A DNA stretch of 64,000 bases from Paucisalibacillus algeriensis (GTDB lineage: Bacteria > Bacillota > Bacilli > Bacillales > Amphibacillaceae): the NCBI RefSeq assembly GCF_000577245.1, contig NZ_CBYO010000014.1, positions 1 to 64,000 of the forward strand, in the 5' to 3' direction. Positions 57,540 to 64,000 of the stretch are shown here, piece after piece (the stretch's first letter is position 1; each line of letters opens with the position of its first letter). The notes under the pieces are model-generated. The model did not search any database and was not told the origin of the DNA. It was given only the letters and a program-made list of their open reading frames with translations. Position numbers and translations under genes: made by a program.

Positions 57540-58223
57540 TTACTCTTGATTACTAGCCACAATCATTAAAATAAATCGAATTAATTCAGCAACAGCAACT
57601 AAAGCAGCTGCTACATAGGTCATGGCTGCAGCATTTAATACCTTTTTCGTTTCACGTTCCTCATTGTTACGAATTACTCCCGTTGATACGAGTTGTGTCA
57701 TTGCACGGTTTGATGCATCAAATTCCACTGGTAAAGTAACTAATTGGAACAAAACAGCACCTGCAAAGAAAATAACTCCGATAGTCGCTAATCCTGTCAT
57801 TCCTAATAATAAACCAGCAAGTATTAGGAAAAATGAAATATTAGAACCAAAATTGGCAACTGGAACTAACGCGCTTCTAAATCTTAAAAATGCATAGGAC
57901 TCTGCATCCTGAATAGCGTGTCCAACTTCATGAGCCGCTACAGCAGAGGATGACATGGAATGACCATGATATATACCAGTAGATAGCCTTACAACCTTCT
58001 TGCGAGGATCGTAGTGGTCGGTTAACATCCCTTTTGTTTCATGTATTTCTACATCATAAAGACCATTATCGTCTAATATTTTTCGAGCTACTTGAGCACC
58101 AGTCATCATAGATGATGTTGGTACTTTTGAATATTTTTTATAGGTGCTTTTCACCCTTGATTGTGCCCAAAGTGGGATAATCATAAGTAGAGCAATATAA
58201 ATTATATATGAACCTAAACCCAT
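57540..58223 (-). CDS. membrane zinc metallopeptidase, YugP/ZmpX-like
   Basis: This 227-residue protein has an N-terminal membrane helix (about 3-20), the zinc motif in SAVAAHEVGHAIQDAESY near residue 98, and further hydrophobic segments (about 120-160 and 205-222). It matches the YugP family of neutral zinc metallopeptidases; substrates are unknown. In this position B. subtilis has no yugP, so this is a local difference in synteny. It is monocistronic with a terminator. Confidence 0.87.
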   Translation of the reverse strand: MGLGSYIIYIALLMIIPLWAQSRVKSTYKKYSKVPTSSMMTGAQVARKILDDNGLYDVEIHETKGMLTDHYDPRKKVVRLSTGIYHGHSMSSSAVAAHEVGHAIQDAESYAFLRFRSALVPVANFGSNISFFLILAGLLLGMTGLATIGVIFFAGAVLFQLVTLPVEFDASNRAMTQLVSTGVIRNNEERETKKVLNAAAMTYVAAALVAVAELIRFILMIVASNQE

Positions 58224-58290
58224 TCACTAATTCCTCCATATGATAAATTTTCATGTTTCCTTATAGTCAATTTTAGTCAAATTTCCTCAT

Positions 58291-58557
58291 TCAGTCAATT
58301 GATTTGTCGTTATCCTCAACTCGTTTTTCATTCTTTTCACCCTTATATTTTCTCCAACTTACGTAAGATAATGTGCTTGCTATTATTCCACCAACAATTA
58401 TTAACAACCAATAAAAGGGAAACATTTCATCGTTTCCCTTTCCTTGTCCACCTATATTGGCACTCACAGCCTCACCTATGATTGCTTCCATTACAAAATA
58501 CAATATAATCCCTATGATTAACCAGATGATAACCTTAAGGAATGTTGTTTTATTCAT
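58291..58557 (-). CDS. two-helix membrane protein, possibly a shortened YpjB
   Basis: This 88-residue protein has an N-terminal helix (about 5-25) and a second helix (about 49-70) ending LSYVSWRKYKGEKNEK, then a charged tail. The spot between ypjA and ypjC corresponds to ypjB in B. subtilis, a sporulation protein of about 260 residues; the C-terminal WRKYKGE region resembles the end of that protein as I recall it. The large extracytoplasmic domain would be missing. ATG 58557 follows GGGGTGA. Confidence 0.5.
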   Translation of the reverse strand: MNKTTFLKVIIWLIIGIILYFVMEAIIGEAVSANIGGQGKGNDEMFPFYWLLIIVGGIIASTLSYVSWRKYKGEKNEKRVEDNDKSID

Positions 58558-58619
58558 AGAGATCACCCCAAATATCATAATCTCTATAAATGTATGAATG
58601 GTAATCAGATTATATAACT

Positions 58620-59201
58620 TTATAAGCTTGGCTTATTTTTACGACTAATAGTCAATTTATAAGCAATAAAAATAGAGAGTATGCTTAGCCAAAAAGTAAA
58701 GTATCCTATCTCATTCATATAATCTGTTAGTGAAGAATAAACTGGCATCATTCCAAAGACATAATCAATTACATCATTATGTAATGTCCATATTGCCGCT
58801 ATTACTATATGGACAACTCTTATTTTATAGAACGGTGCATAGAGTAATCCTTGAATTGCCATAGCTGCGTGTGAAGCAATTAACATGTATGCTTCTGCTG
58901 GCAAACTTCCGTTAAACCATAATGTCAATACATTCATGACAACAGCCCATACTCCATATTTAAATAAGGTAATAATGGCGAGTGCCTCTATTAGCGGAAA
59001 GTGCTTCTTAAATATGAATAATAATAAAAAGATTGTAAAAAACAAACTTGCAGTTGGGCTATCCGGTACAAAGATCAAGAAAATATCAGGTGTTTTTTCT
59101 AATTGCCAACCATACCAGTCATATCCATAAATTGTACCAAAGAGGTTAATGACAAATAACAGTATTAGGAAGCGTTTATCCAGAAATATTGCCTTCAACA
59201 T
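58620..59201 (-). CDS. ypjA: YpjA membrane protein (DUF1405)
   Basis: This 193-residue protein has about six membrane helices and the DUF1405 signature NLFGTIYGYDWYGWQLEKTP and FVPDSPTASLFF near the N-terminus. Function is unknown. I prefer ATG 59201 because the resulting N-terminus aligns with B. subtilis YpjA as I recall it; GTG 59228 in frame overlaps the SD. It follows the qcrABC terminator and precedes the ypjB-like gene, the same place as in B. subtilis. Confidence 0.85.
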   Translation of the reverse strand: MLKAIFLDKRFLILLFVINLFGTIYGYDWYGWQLEKTPDIFLIFVPDSPTASLFFTIFLLLFIFKKHFPLIEALAIITLFKYGVWAVVMNVLTLWFNGSLPAEAYMLIASHAAMAIQGLLYAPFYKIRVVHIVIAAIWTLHNDVIDYVFGMMPVYSSLTDYMNEIGYFTFWLSILSIFIAYKLTISRKNKPSL

Positions 59202-59235
59202 ATAATTAATTTTGTCCTCCTCCTTCACTGATGAA

Positions 59236-59269
59236 AAAGCACCTTTACCAATATAGGCAAAGGTGCTTT
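59236..59269 (-). terminator. terminator of qcrABC
   Basis: AAAGCACCTTT pairs perfectly with AAAGGTGCTTT, with T-rich sequence on the minus strand, between qcrC and ypjA. Confidence 0.75.
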
Positions 59270-59282
59270 AAAGGCATATAGA

Positions 59283-60065
59283 TTATTCTGCAGCCTGTTC
59301 GTTTACAGTCATAATAAAGTCAACGAGTTGTTCCAATTCTTCATCTGTACCAGTGAATATTCCTGCAGGCATTCCACCAATACCTTCTTTGGCAATTACA
59401 GCAATTTCTTCTGCTGTATGCTCAGTACCAATAAGTGAAGGTGCTGCAGATGTACCTTGTAAAGCGTCACCATGACAGTTTAAACAGCTTGTTTCATACA
59501 CTGCAAAACCTGGATCTTCTTTATCAATTTCTACTGTAGTTGGTGGAACAGGTTGATCCATTGCAGCACGAGCTTCCCAATCCACATGTGATGCAGATGT
59601 ATATGTTAACCAAACAGTTGATACTAATGCCAAAAGCATCATTATTACAGCAATTGGGCGTTGATGCGGTCTGCGTCCTGGACCATTATCTAAGAATGGA
59701 GCAAGAAGTAGAGCACCGAAAGCAAGCCCAGGAATTGCTAGCATACCTACAAGTGTAAAGTCCCCACTTGCAAATTCATACTTTAATAATTCATACAAGA
59801 ACAAGAAATACCAGTCTGGCAATGGTATGAATGAAGCATTCGTTGGATCAGCTAATCCTCCCAAAGGAGAAGGATGTGCTAATGTTAGACACATAAATCC
59901 TACTAAGAACACGGAACCTGCTAACCACTCTTTTAATAAAAAGTTGGGCCAAAAAGCTTCTGTTCTTCCAGGATACTCAGAATAATCTTTCGGTATTTGT
60001 GATGCTGTACGTTCTGCGGAAACACGAGAGTCTCCAACAAATTTCATTCCTTTTCCCTTATGCAT
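59283..60065 (-). CDS. qcrC: menaquinol:cytochrome c reductase, cytochrome b/c subunit
   Basis: This 260-residue subunit fuses a subunit IV-like membrane part (helices near 50-70, 100-125 and 135-155) to a C-terminal cytochrome c domain with heme motif CLNCH near residue 195. The start MHKGKGMKFVGDSRV is the standard QcrC beginning, with the DYSEYPGRTEAFWPNFLLKE stretch. It passes electrons from the b6-type complex to cytochrome c. The order qcrA-qcrB-qcrC is conserved. Confidence 0.95.
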   Translation of the reverse strand: MHKGKGMKFVGDSRVSAERTASQIPKDYSEYPGRTEAFWPNFLLKEWLAGSVFLVGFMCLTLAHPSPLGGLADPTNASFIPLPDWYFLFLYELLKYEFASGDFTLVGMLAIPGLAFGALLLAPFLDNGPGRRPHQRPIAVIMMLLALVSTVWLTYTSASHVDWEARAAMDQPVPPTTVEIDKEDPGFAVYETSCLNCHGDALQGTSAAPSLIGTEHTAEEIAVIAKEGIGGMPAGIFTGTDEELEQLVDFIMTVNEQAAE

Positions 60066-60080
60066 AGCTTTCCCCTCCTT

Positions 60081-60755
60081 TTATAGTGGTCCAGAAATAC
60101 CTTGTCTACGGATTAAGACGAAGTGAATTGCCAATAAAGCAAATAATGCCCCTGGTAAGAAGAAGACATGAATCGCAAAGAAACGAGTTAGGGTTTGTGC
60201 CCCAACGATTTCATCATCACCTGCAAGTAATATCTTCAATTCATCTCCAATAATAGGTACTTGTTCAGCCATTTGGAGTCCAACTTGAGTAGCAAAGTAT
60301 GCTTTGTTATCCCAAGGTAATAGGTAACCAGTAAAACCTAAACCTAGCATAACGAAGAAGATTAATACCCCAACCATCCAGTTTAATTCACGAGGTTTCT
60401 TATATGCTCCTTGGAAGAACACTCTTAAAGTATGTAATAAAAGCATTACGATAACTACACTAGCACCCCAGTGGTGCATACCACGAACAATTTGTCCATG
60501 AGCAACTTCTGTTTGTAAGTAATAAACAGATTTCCAAGCGTTTTCGATATCTGGTACATAATACATAGTTAGGAACATACCAGATAAGATTTGAATTACT
60601 ACCACGAAGAAGGTTAAGCCACCAAAACAATAAACGAATGCAGAGAAGTGATGTGCAGGGTTTACGTGTTCTGGTACTTCATGGTCAGCAATATCGCGCC
60701 AGATAGGCGTAATATCAACACGCTCATCAATCCAGTCATAAATTTTCTGTAGCAT
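60081..60755 (-). CDS. qcrB: menaquinol:cytochrome c reductase, cytochrome b subunit
   Basis: This 224-residue four-helix cytochrome b6-type subunit binds two b hemes. Paired histidines lie in GMHHWGASVVIVMLLLHTLRVFFQG and ARFFAIHVFFLPGALFALLAIHF-type text, with the quinol region GYLLPWDNKAYFATQVG between. The conserved Cys near residue 43 could hold the extra covalently bound heme typical of b6 complexes. It lies 6 bases after qcrA. Confidence 0.95.
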   Translation of the reverse strand: MLQKIYDWIDERVDITPIWRDIADHEVPEHVNPAHHFSAFVYCFGGLTFFVVVIQILSGMFLTMYYVPDIENAWKSVYYLQTEVAHGQIVRGMHHWGASVVIVMLLLHTLRVFFQGAYKKPRELNWMVGVLIFFVMLGLGFTGYLLPWDNKAYFATQVGLQMAEQVPIIGDELKILLAGDDEIVGAQTLTRFFAIHVFFLPGALFALLAIHFVLIRRQGISGPL

Positions 60756-60761
60756 AAATCA

Positions 60762-61277
60762 TTACGCCCCCTTTCTAGATATTGCTTTTCCTAGATAAAG
60801 CATTCCATTTTCCACTTTTTGCTCATATGTAGCAAGTGGTGCTAATGGTGGTGTTCCAGGAATGTTTACACCATCCTTGGTATAGCGTCCATCATGACAT
60901 GGGCAGAAAAACTCGTTCGGATGATTATCATTACCTTCCCAAGATACAACACATCCTAAATGTGTACAAACTGGGGAAAGTGCTATAATGTTGCCACTAT
61001 CATCCTTATATACCCACGCAGTTCTACTAGGTTTAGACTCATACCAGCCATCTACTTGTTCAATTTGCCAATCGACACGTTGAGGTGTTGTTGTGATATC
61101 TTCAACGGCTAGACCAACGTTTACAAATTCACCTTCGCTTGATGCTGATTGTAAAACTGGGTCAATTGCCATTCTGAGCATCGGTGCAAGCATACCTGCT
61201 GCCATAAAACCACCAACACCAGTTAGTGTATAATTTAGAAATTGACGACGGGATACTTGTTGCTTATCTTCGCTCAT
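60762..61277 (-). CDS. qcrA: menaquinol:cytochrome c reductase, Rieske iron-sulfur subunit
   Basis: This 171-residue protein carries the [2Fe-2S] ligands in CTHLGCVVSW and CPCHDGRY near residues 105-130. The N-terminus has a twin-arginine signal SRRQFLNYTL followed by a hydrophobic helix; in B. subtilis QcrA is exported by Tat. The tatA-tatC genes in this window supply that route. It is first of the qcrABC operon; ATG 61277 follows GAGGGGGG. Confidence 0.95.
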   Translation of the reverse strand: MSEDKQQVSRRQFLNYTLTGVGGFMAAGMLAPMLRMAIDPVLQSASSEGEFVNVGLAVEDITTTPQRVDWQIEQVDGWYESKPSRTAWVYKDDSGNIIALSPVCTHLGCVVSWEGNDNHPNEFFCPCHDGRYTKDGVNIPGTPPLAPLATYEQKVENGMLYLGKAISRKGA

Positions 61278-61415
61278 GATTTTCCCCCCTCTTCACAATA
61301 ATCACGGACAATAATTTTAATCAGATTACTAGGACATTACCATGATAGCGCAAACTAACTGCTCGGTCAATAAATATCCATCTTTGTTCTGAAAGATTTC
61401 ACTTTTTAGTCGGAT

Positions 61416-61874
61416 TTACCAGTAACTACGTATAAGTTCGACGACATCTGATACTTGCCCCCGTATCATCTGCCTCATTTCATCAGAATTTGGATTTTCT
61501 GCCTGAAATCCCGGCAACCATAAAAGATTTGCCAGCAAATCTTTTTCATACCGCTTCCACCCTGAATCAAATGTTAAAATAAATACATGTTCAAATGGTT
61601 GTTCTTGTATTTCTCCGGTCCAACTGTTCAGACGCTTCACTTCTTCTGCTTTGTCTCCATATTCCAAATAATAATAATTTGGAATTAATAACAATCTTCC
61701 AGATAATTCATTTTCAATCTCTGACGCAAAAATTGATAAAATTTCTCGTTTTGAAGTGCTTTTGCCTAAATTACTTTCTTGAGATAATTGAAAGGGTAAA
61801 ATCGGTATAATCGCAGTATCAATGTACTCTTTAGATCCGACATATAGACCCATATCCTTTTTAGTCCATTGCAT
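61416..61874 (-). CDS. ypiF: YpiF family protein (DUF2487)
   Basis: This 152-residue soluble protein begins MQWTKKDMGLYVGSKEYIDTAIIP and ends near SDVVELIRSYW, both family-typical of DUF2487 (YpiF). Function is unknown; in Bacillus it sits directly upstream of the qcr genes, as here, which suggests a role linked to them but proves none. ATG 61874 follows AAGGTGACTAC. Confidence 0.85.
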   Translation of the reverse strand: MQWTKKDMGLYVGSKEYIDTAIIPILPFQLSQESNLGKSTSKREILSIFASEIENELSGRLLLIPNYYYLEYGDKAEEVKRLNSWTGEIQEQPFEHVFILTFDSGWKRYEKDLLANLLWLPGFQAENPNSDEMRQMIRGQVSDVVELIRSYW

Positions 61875-61963
61875 TTTATGTAGTCACCTTTCTCTAGTAT
61901 TTACCAAGATTAGCAAAATAATTATATTTCCCTTGTAAATGTTACGCATGAACAAAAAAAAAA

Positions 61964-61993
61964 TCAACCTATTGCTCTTGTAAGCTAGGTTGA
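61964..61993 (-). terminator. terminator overlapping the end of ypiB
   Basis: TCAACCTA (61964-61971) pairs perfectly with TAGGTTGA (61986-61993). A run of about ten Ts follows on the minus strand. The stem includes the ypiB stop codon (61969-61971). Confidence 0.8.
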
Positions 61994-62544
61994 CTTAACA
62001 TTTTAGCCTCGAGGATCCGAAGTTCTTTTACTAGTCTATTAAATTCCTCTCGGTTGTCTTCATCTAATGTCCGATCAATTTGATCTAATAATTGTTTTTT
62101 TTGAAAATCATATAATGAACGTTCCAAAAGAATAGTTGCATTTTCTTTATCTTGTTGGGTTATCATATATTCATCGGGAACAAAGGGGTTTTCCTCTAAA
62201 ACAGCAGCATACATATGGTTTTGGTTTGCGTTGTTAAAGTTTAGTTGAATATAAAGGGACTCATGTTGATTTAAACGGATATCATGAAAAGCCTTTTCAG
62301 CATCTGTTGTTACCAAATGATTTTTATAGAAGCGAAATGGGACTTCTTTCGAACATTGACTTGTAATAATCACACTCCGCAAACAAAATTTTGCATCATG
62401 AACAAAATGGACATTTTCTAAAATTTCATGATGATTAATTAGATAGTTTAAGATCCATACACTTTCCCTTTTTTTTAACTGATAATGATTAAGAAACCAT
62501 TGTAAAAATTTCTTTTTATCTTTAACGGATACCGGAGCTTGCAT
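61969..62544 (-). CDS. ypiB: YpiB family protein (UPF0302)
   Basis: This 191-residue soluble protein matches UPF0302 with the N-terminal KKKFLQWFLNHYQLKKRESVWILNYL region. The family is found across Bacillaceae and its function is not established. I start it at ATG 62544, ten bases after AGGAGGT; the longer frame from 62580 has no SD and overlaps the ypiA end. It is downstream of ypiA in the same transcript, and a terminator overlaps its last codons. Confidence 0.85.
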   Translation of the reverse strand: MQAPVSVKDKKKFLQWFLNHYQLKKRESVWILNYLINHHEILENVHFVHDAKFCLRSVIITSQCSKEVPFRFYKNHLVTTDAEKAFHDIRLNQHESLYIQLNFNNANQNHMYAAVLEENPFVPDEYMITQQDKENATILLERSLYDFQKKQLLDQIDRTLDEDNREEFNRLVKELRILEAKMLSQPSLQEQ

Positions 62545-62576
62545 AGAGTTAACTACCTCCTCCCTACTGCCTAGAT

Positions 62577-63830
62577 TCACATTTGCCGTAAACGATTTAC
62601 ATAATCAACAATTTCATCATCTTGAGGATCATCTTGTAAATATGCAGTAAATATTTTAATCGCTTCCCCAGTCCTCCCTTCCTCCATTAAGAAGTAGCCG
62701 AATTCTTTTAGGAAGTCATTATCATGTTGTAAGCTATTATATGCTTCCTGATAGTGATTTAATGCATCATTATATGATTCAATTTCATTATATGCACGTG
62801 CTAACTCCCAATCATATAATGGGTCTTCTCCACCTGTTTCTTTGACTACTTTTATTAACTCAATAATATCATCCTGTCTATCTTTTTCTTTCAAGATTTC
62901 TATAAGGAATAAGACAGCTTCCTTATAATCCGCATCTAAGTTAACCGCCTCACGCATGTATTTCTCGGTTTCCTCCTCAAGACCCACTTGATGTGCTAAG
63001 CTTCCAGCCAGAAAATACAATTCCTTATTAAACTCGTCCATTTTGATTCCTTTAAGTGCCGTTTCATACGCCTCTTGAATTCTTTCGTCTTCCTCATATG
63101 CCTTTGCTAGTTGGATGTATGCAGTATGGTAATACGGATCTTCTTCAATTAATTCATTCCATACATTGATAGCAATATCATTCCTGTCAGCTTCAAAAGC
63201 AGTGAAACCGTATTTAAATAATGTGTCTGGATTTTTACTATTTGTTTTCTCGTAAAAGTTAAGTGCAAGCTCAAATTCTCCGACATTTAAATAAGATTCT
63301 GCTAATCTTTCATGAATTGGGATGTCAGGTGCTTCTATTTTCAATGACTTCTCGTAAAAAGTAATTGCTCGTTTAAAATCACCCAATGAGTAATAAAGTT
63401 CTCCTAGGGCCAAATCTATAATTGGTTCTGTTGGGCTTATTTCCTTTGCAAACTGAAGCTTCTGCTCAGCAACTTCGAAAAGCCCTTGAGACTGATAAAG
63501 ATCAGCAAGTGCCACTAACGCTTGTAAATATGCTTCATCATCACTAGGAATAGAATTTAGTAGGTCAATTGCTTTTTCATCCATCTGTTGTTCTATATAG
63601 ATATCTGTTAATAATAACTTCAGTTCACTTTCATCAGGGTATTGCTTTAACAAGTGTAGTAATATATCTTCTGCTTCAAGTAAAAAACCCCAATTCATAT
63701 AAAATTCTGCAAACCCAAATCGTTCATCATCAGTTGCATGTTCCAAATGACTACTAATATGATCTATCGCTTGATCGACTTGGTCCATTTCCATTAATTT
63801 ATTTGCTTCTTCTAAAACAGTCACATACAA
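62577..63830 (-). CDS. ypiA: tetratricopeptide-repeat protein YpiA
   Basis: This 417-residue soluble protein consists almost wholly of TPR helices (roughly ten repeats, such as PIIDLALGELYYSLGDFKRAI and HYQEAYNSLQHDNDFLKEFG). TPR proteins bind other proteins; the partner is unknown. It follows the aroA/E gene at the window edge and precedes ypiB, as in B. subtilis. It probably belongs to the same transcript as its upstream neighbour. Confidence 0.9.
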   Translation of the reverse strand: MYVTVLEEANKLMEMDQVDQAIDHISSHLEHATDDERFGFAEFYMNWGFLLEAEDILLHLLKQYPDESELKLLLTDIYIEQQMDEKAIDLLNSIPSDDEAYLQALVALADLYQSQGLFEVAEQKLQFAKEISPTEPIIDLALGELYYSLGDFKRAITFYEKSLKIEAPDIPIHERLAESYLNVGEFELALNFYEKTNSKNPDTLFKYGFTAFEADRNDIAINVWNELIEEDPYYHTAYIQLAKAYEEDERIQEAYETALKGIKMDEFNKELYFLAGSLAHQVGLEEETEKYMREAVNLDADYKEAVLFLIEILKEKDRQDDIIELIKVVKETGGEDPLYDWELARAYNEIESYNDALNHYQEAYNSLQHDNDFLKEFGYFLMEEGRTGEAIKIFTAYLQDDPQDDEIVDYVNRLRQM

Positions 63831-63861
63831 AATCCCTTTCTATTTTAACATTCTCATAGCT

Positions 63862-64000
63862 TTAAACCTTATGAACAATATTATTTAGATCATCCATAAA
63901 ATTTGGATAGGATATAGATATTGATGATAACTCGTCGATGATAACATTTCCTTCCGTTATGAGGGAGGCTATTACTGCCATCATTGCTATACGATGATCA
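63862..64000 (-). CDS. aroA: 3-phosphoshikimate 1-carboxyvinyltransferase (EPSP synthase), 3' end
   Basis: Only the last 45 codons are in the window. They begin with DHRIAMMAVIASLITEG, the conserved C-terminal motif of EPSP synthase of the shikimate pathway, and end at TAA 63862-63864. The gene continues past 64000. In B. subtilis this gene is called aroE and precedes ypiA in the same position. Confidence 0.92.
   Translation of the reverse strand, partial: DHRIAMMAVIASLITEGNVIIDELSSISISYPNFMDDLNNIVHKV

Overview
The window looks like a stretch of chromosome from a low-GC, endospore-forming Bacillaceae, probably a halophilic or halotolerant relative such as Oceanobacillus or Virgibacillus. That placement is inferred from gene content and order and was not checked by search. 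Supporting signs are the sspM spore-protein gene, a type-B RNase P RNA next to gpsB, the qcrABC menaquinol:cytochrome c reductase cluster, the bacillithiol gene bshA, strong Shine-Dalgarno (SD) sites and AT-rich spacers.

Layout. Positions 1-2100 are accessory: an aminoglycoside-phosphotransferase-like kinase, a small membrane protein and a decayed gene. 2266-8545 holds two LysR-linked loci (a YeiH-type transporter, and citrate synthase citA with its divergent regulator) and modAB molybdate uptake. 8634-16193 is a series of mostly single genes: DUF4256, peptidase S51, a Rieske-tailed FAD oxidoreductase, ferredoxin, NADP-type glutamate dehydrogenase, a fused MsrAB and a VrrA/YqfQ-like protein. 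16394-24449 carries sbcDC, a YolD-like gene, yozE, a Tat translocase set with two tatA genes and tatC, and dfrA-thyA. 24585-33454 has an NlpC/P60 cell-wall hydrolase, an HD phosphohydrolase with fhs, a cold-shock gene, the type III polyketide pair bpsA-bpsB and a three-gene ba3-type oxidase operon.

From 33714 to the right end the order closely follows the B. subtilis ypwA/ypsC - rnpB - gpsB - yppE - sspM - yppC - recU - ponA - nth - dnaD - asnS - aspB - ypmB - dinG - birA - cca - bshA - mgsA - dapB - ypjD - ypjC - ypjA - qcrCBA - ypiF - ypiB - ypiA - aroA/E block. Several genes expected there are missing: panBCD between birA and dinG, bshB1 between mgsA and bshA, ypmA upstream of ypmB, ypoC beside nth, and most of ypjB. 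I found no tRNA, CRISPR, prophage or intact insertion sequence.

Functional links. The Tat genes can export the Rieske protein QcrA, which carries a twin-arginine signal. QcrABC feeds cytochrome c to oxidases such as the ba3 enzyme. thyA, dfrA and fhs share the folate one-carbon pool. sbcDC, recU, nth, dinG and dnaD are DNA repair or replication genes. ponA, recU and gpsB act in growth and division.

The most unusual points are a ypjD gene whose conserved N-terminus lies upstream of any AUG/GUG/UUG codon, a 30-codon leader ORF overlapping ypmB, an isolated 31-codon ORF with its own SD and terminator, a LysM pseudogene, and a 129-bp palindromic intergenic element with terminal inverted repeats and a related partial copy elsewhere. 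Most of the window is ordinary core genome; I did not find a clearly new multi-gene system.
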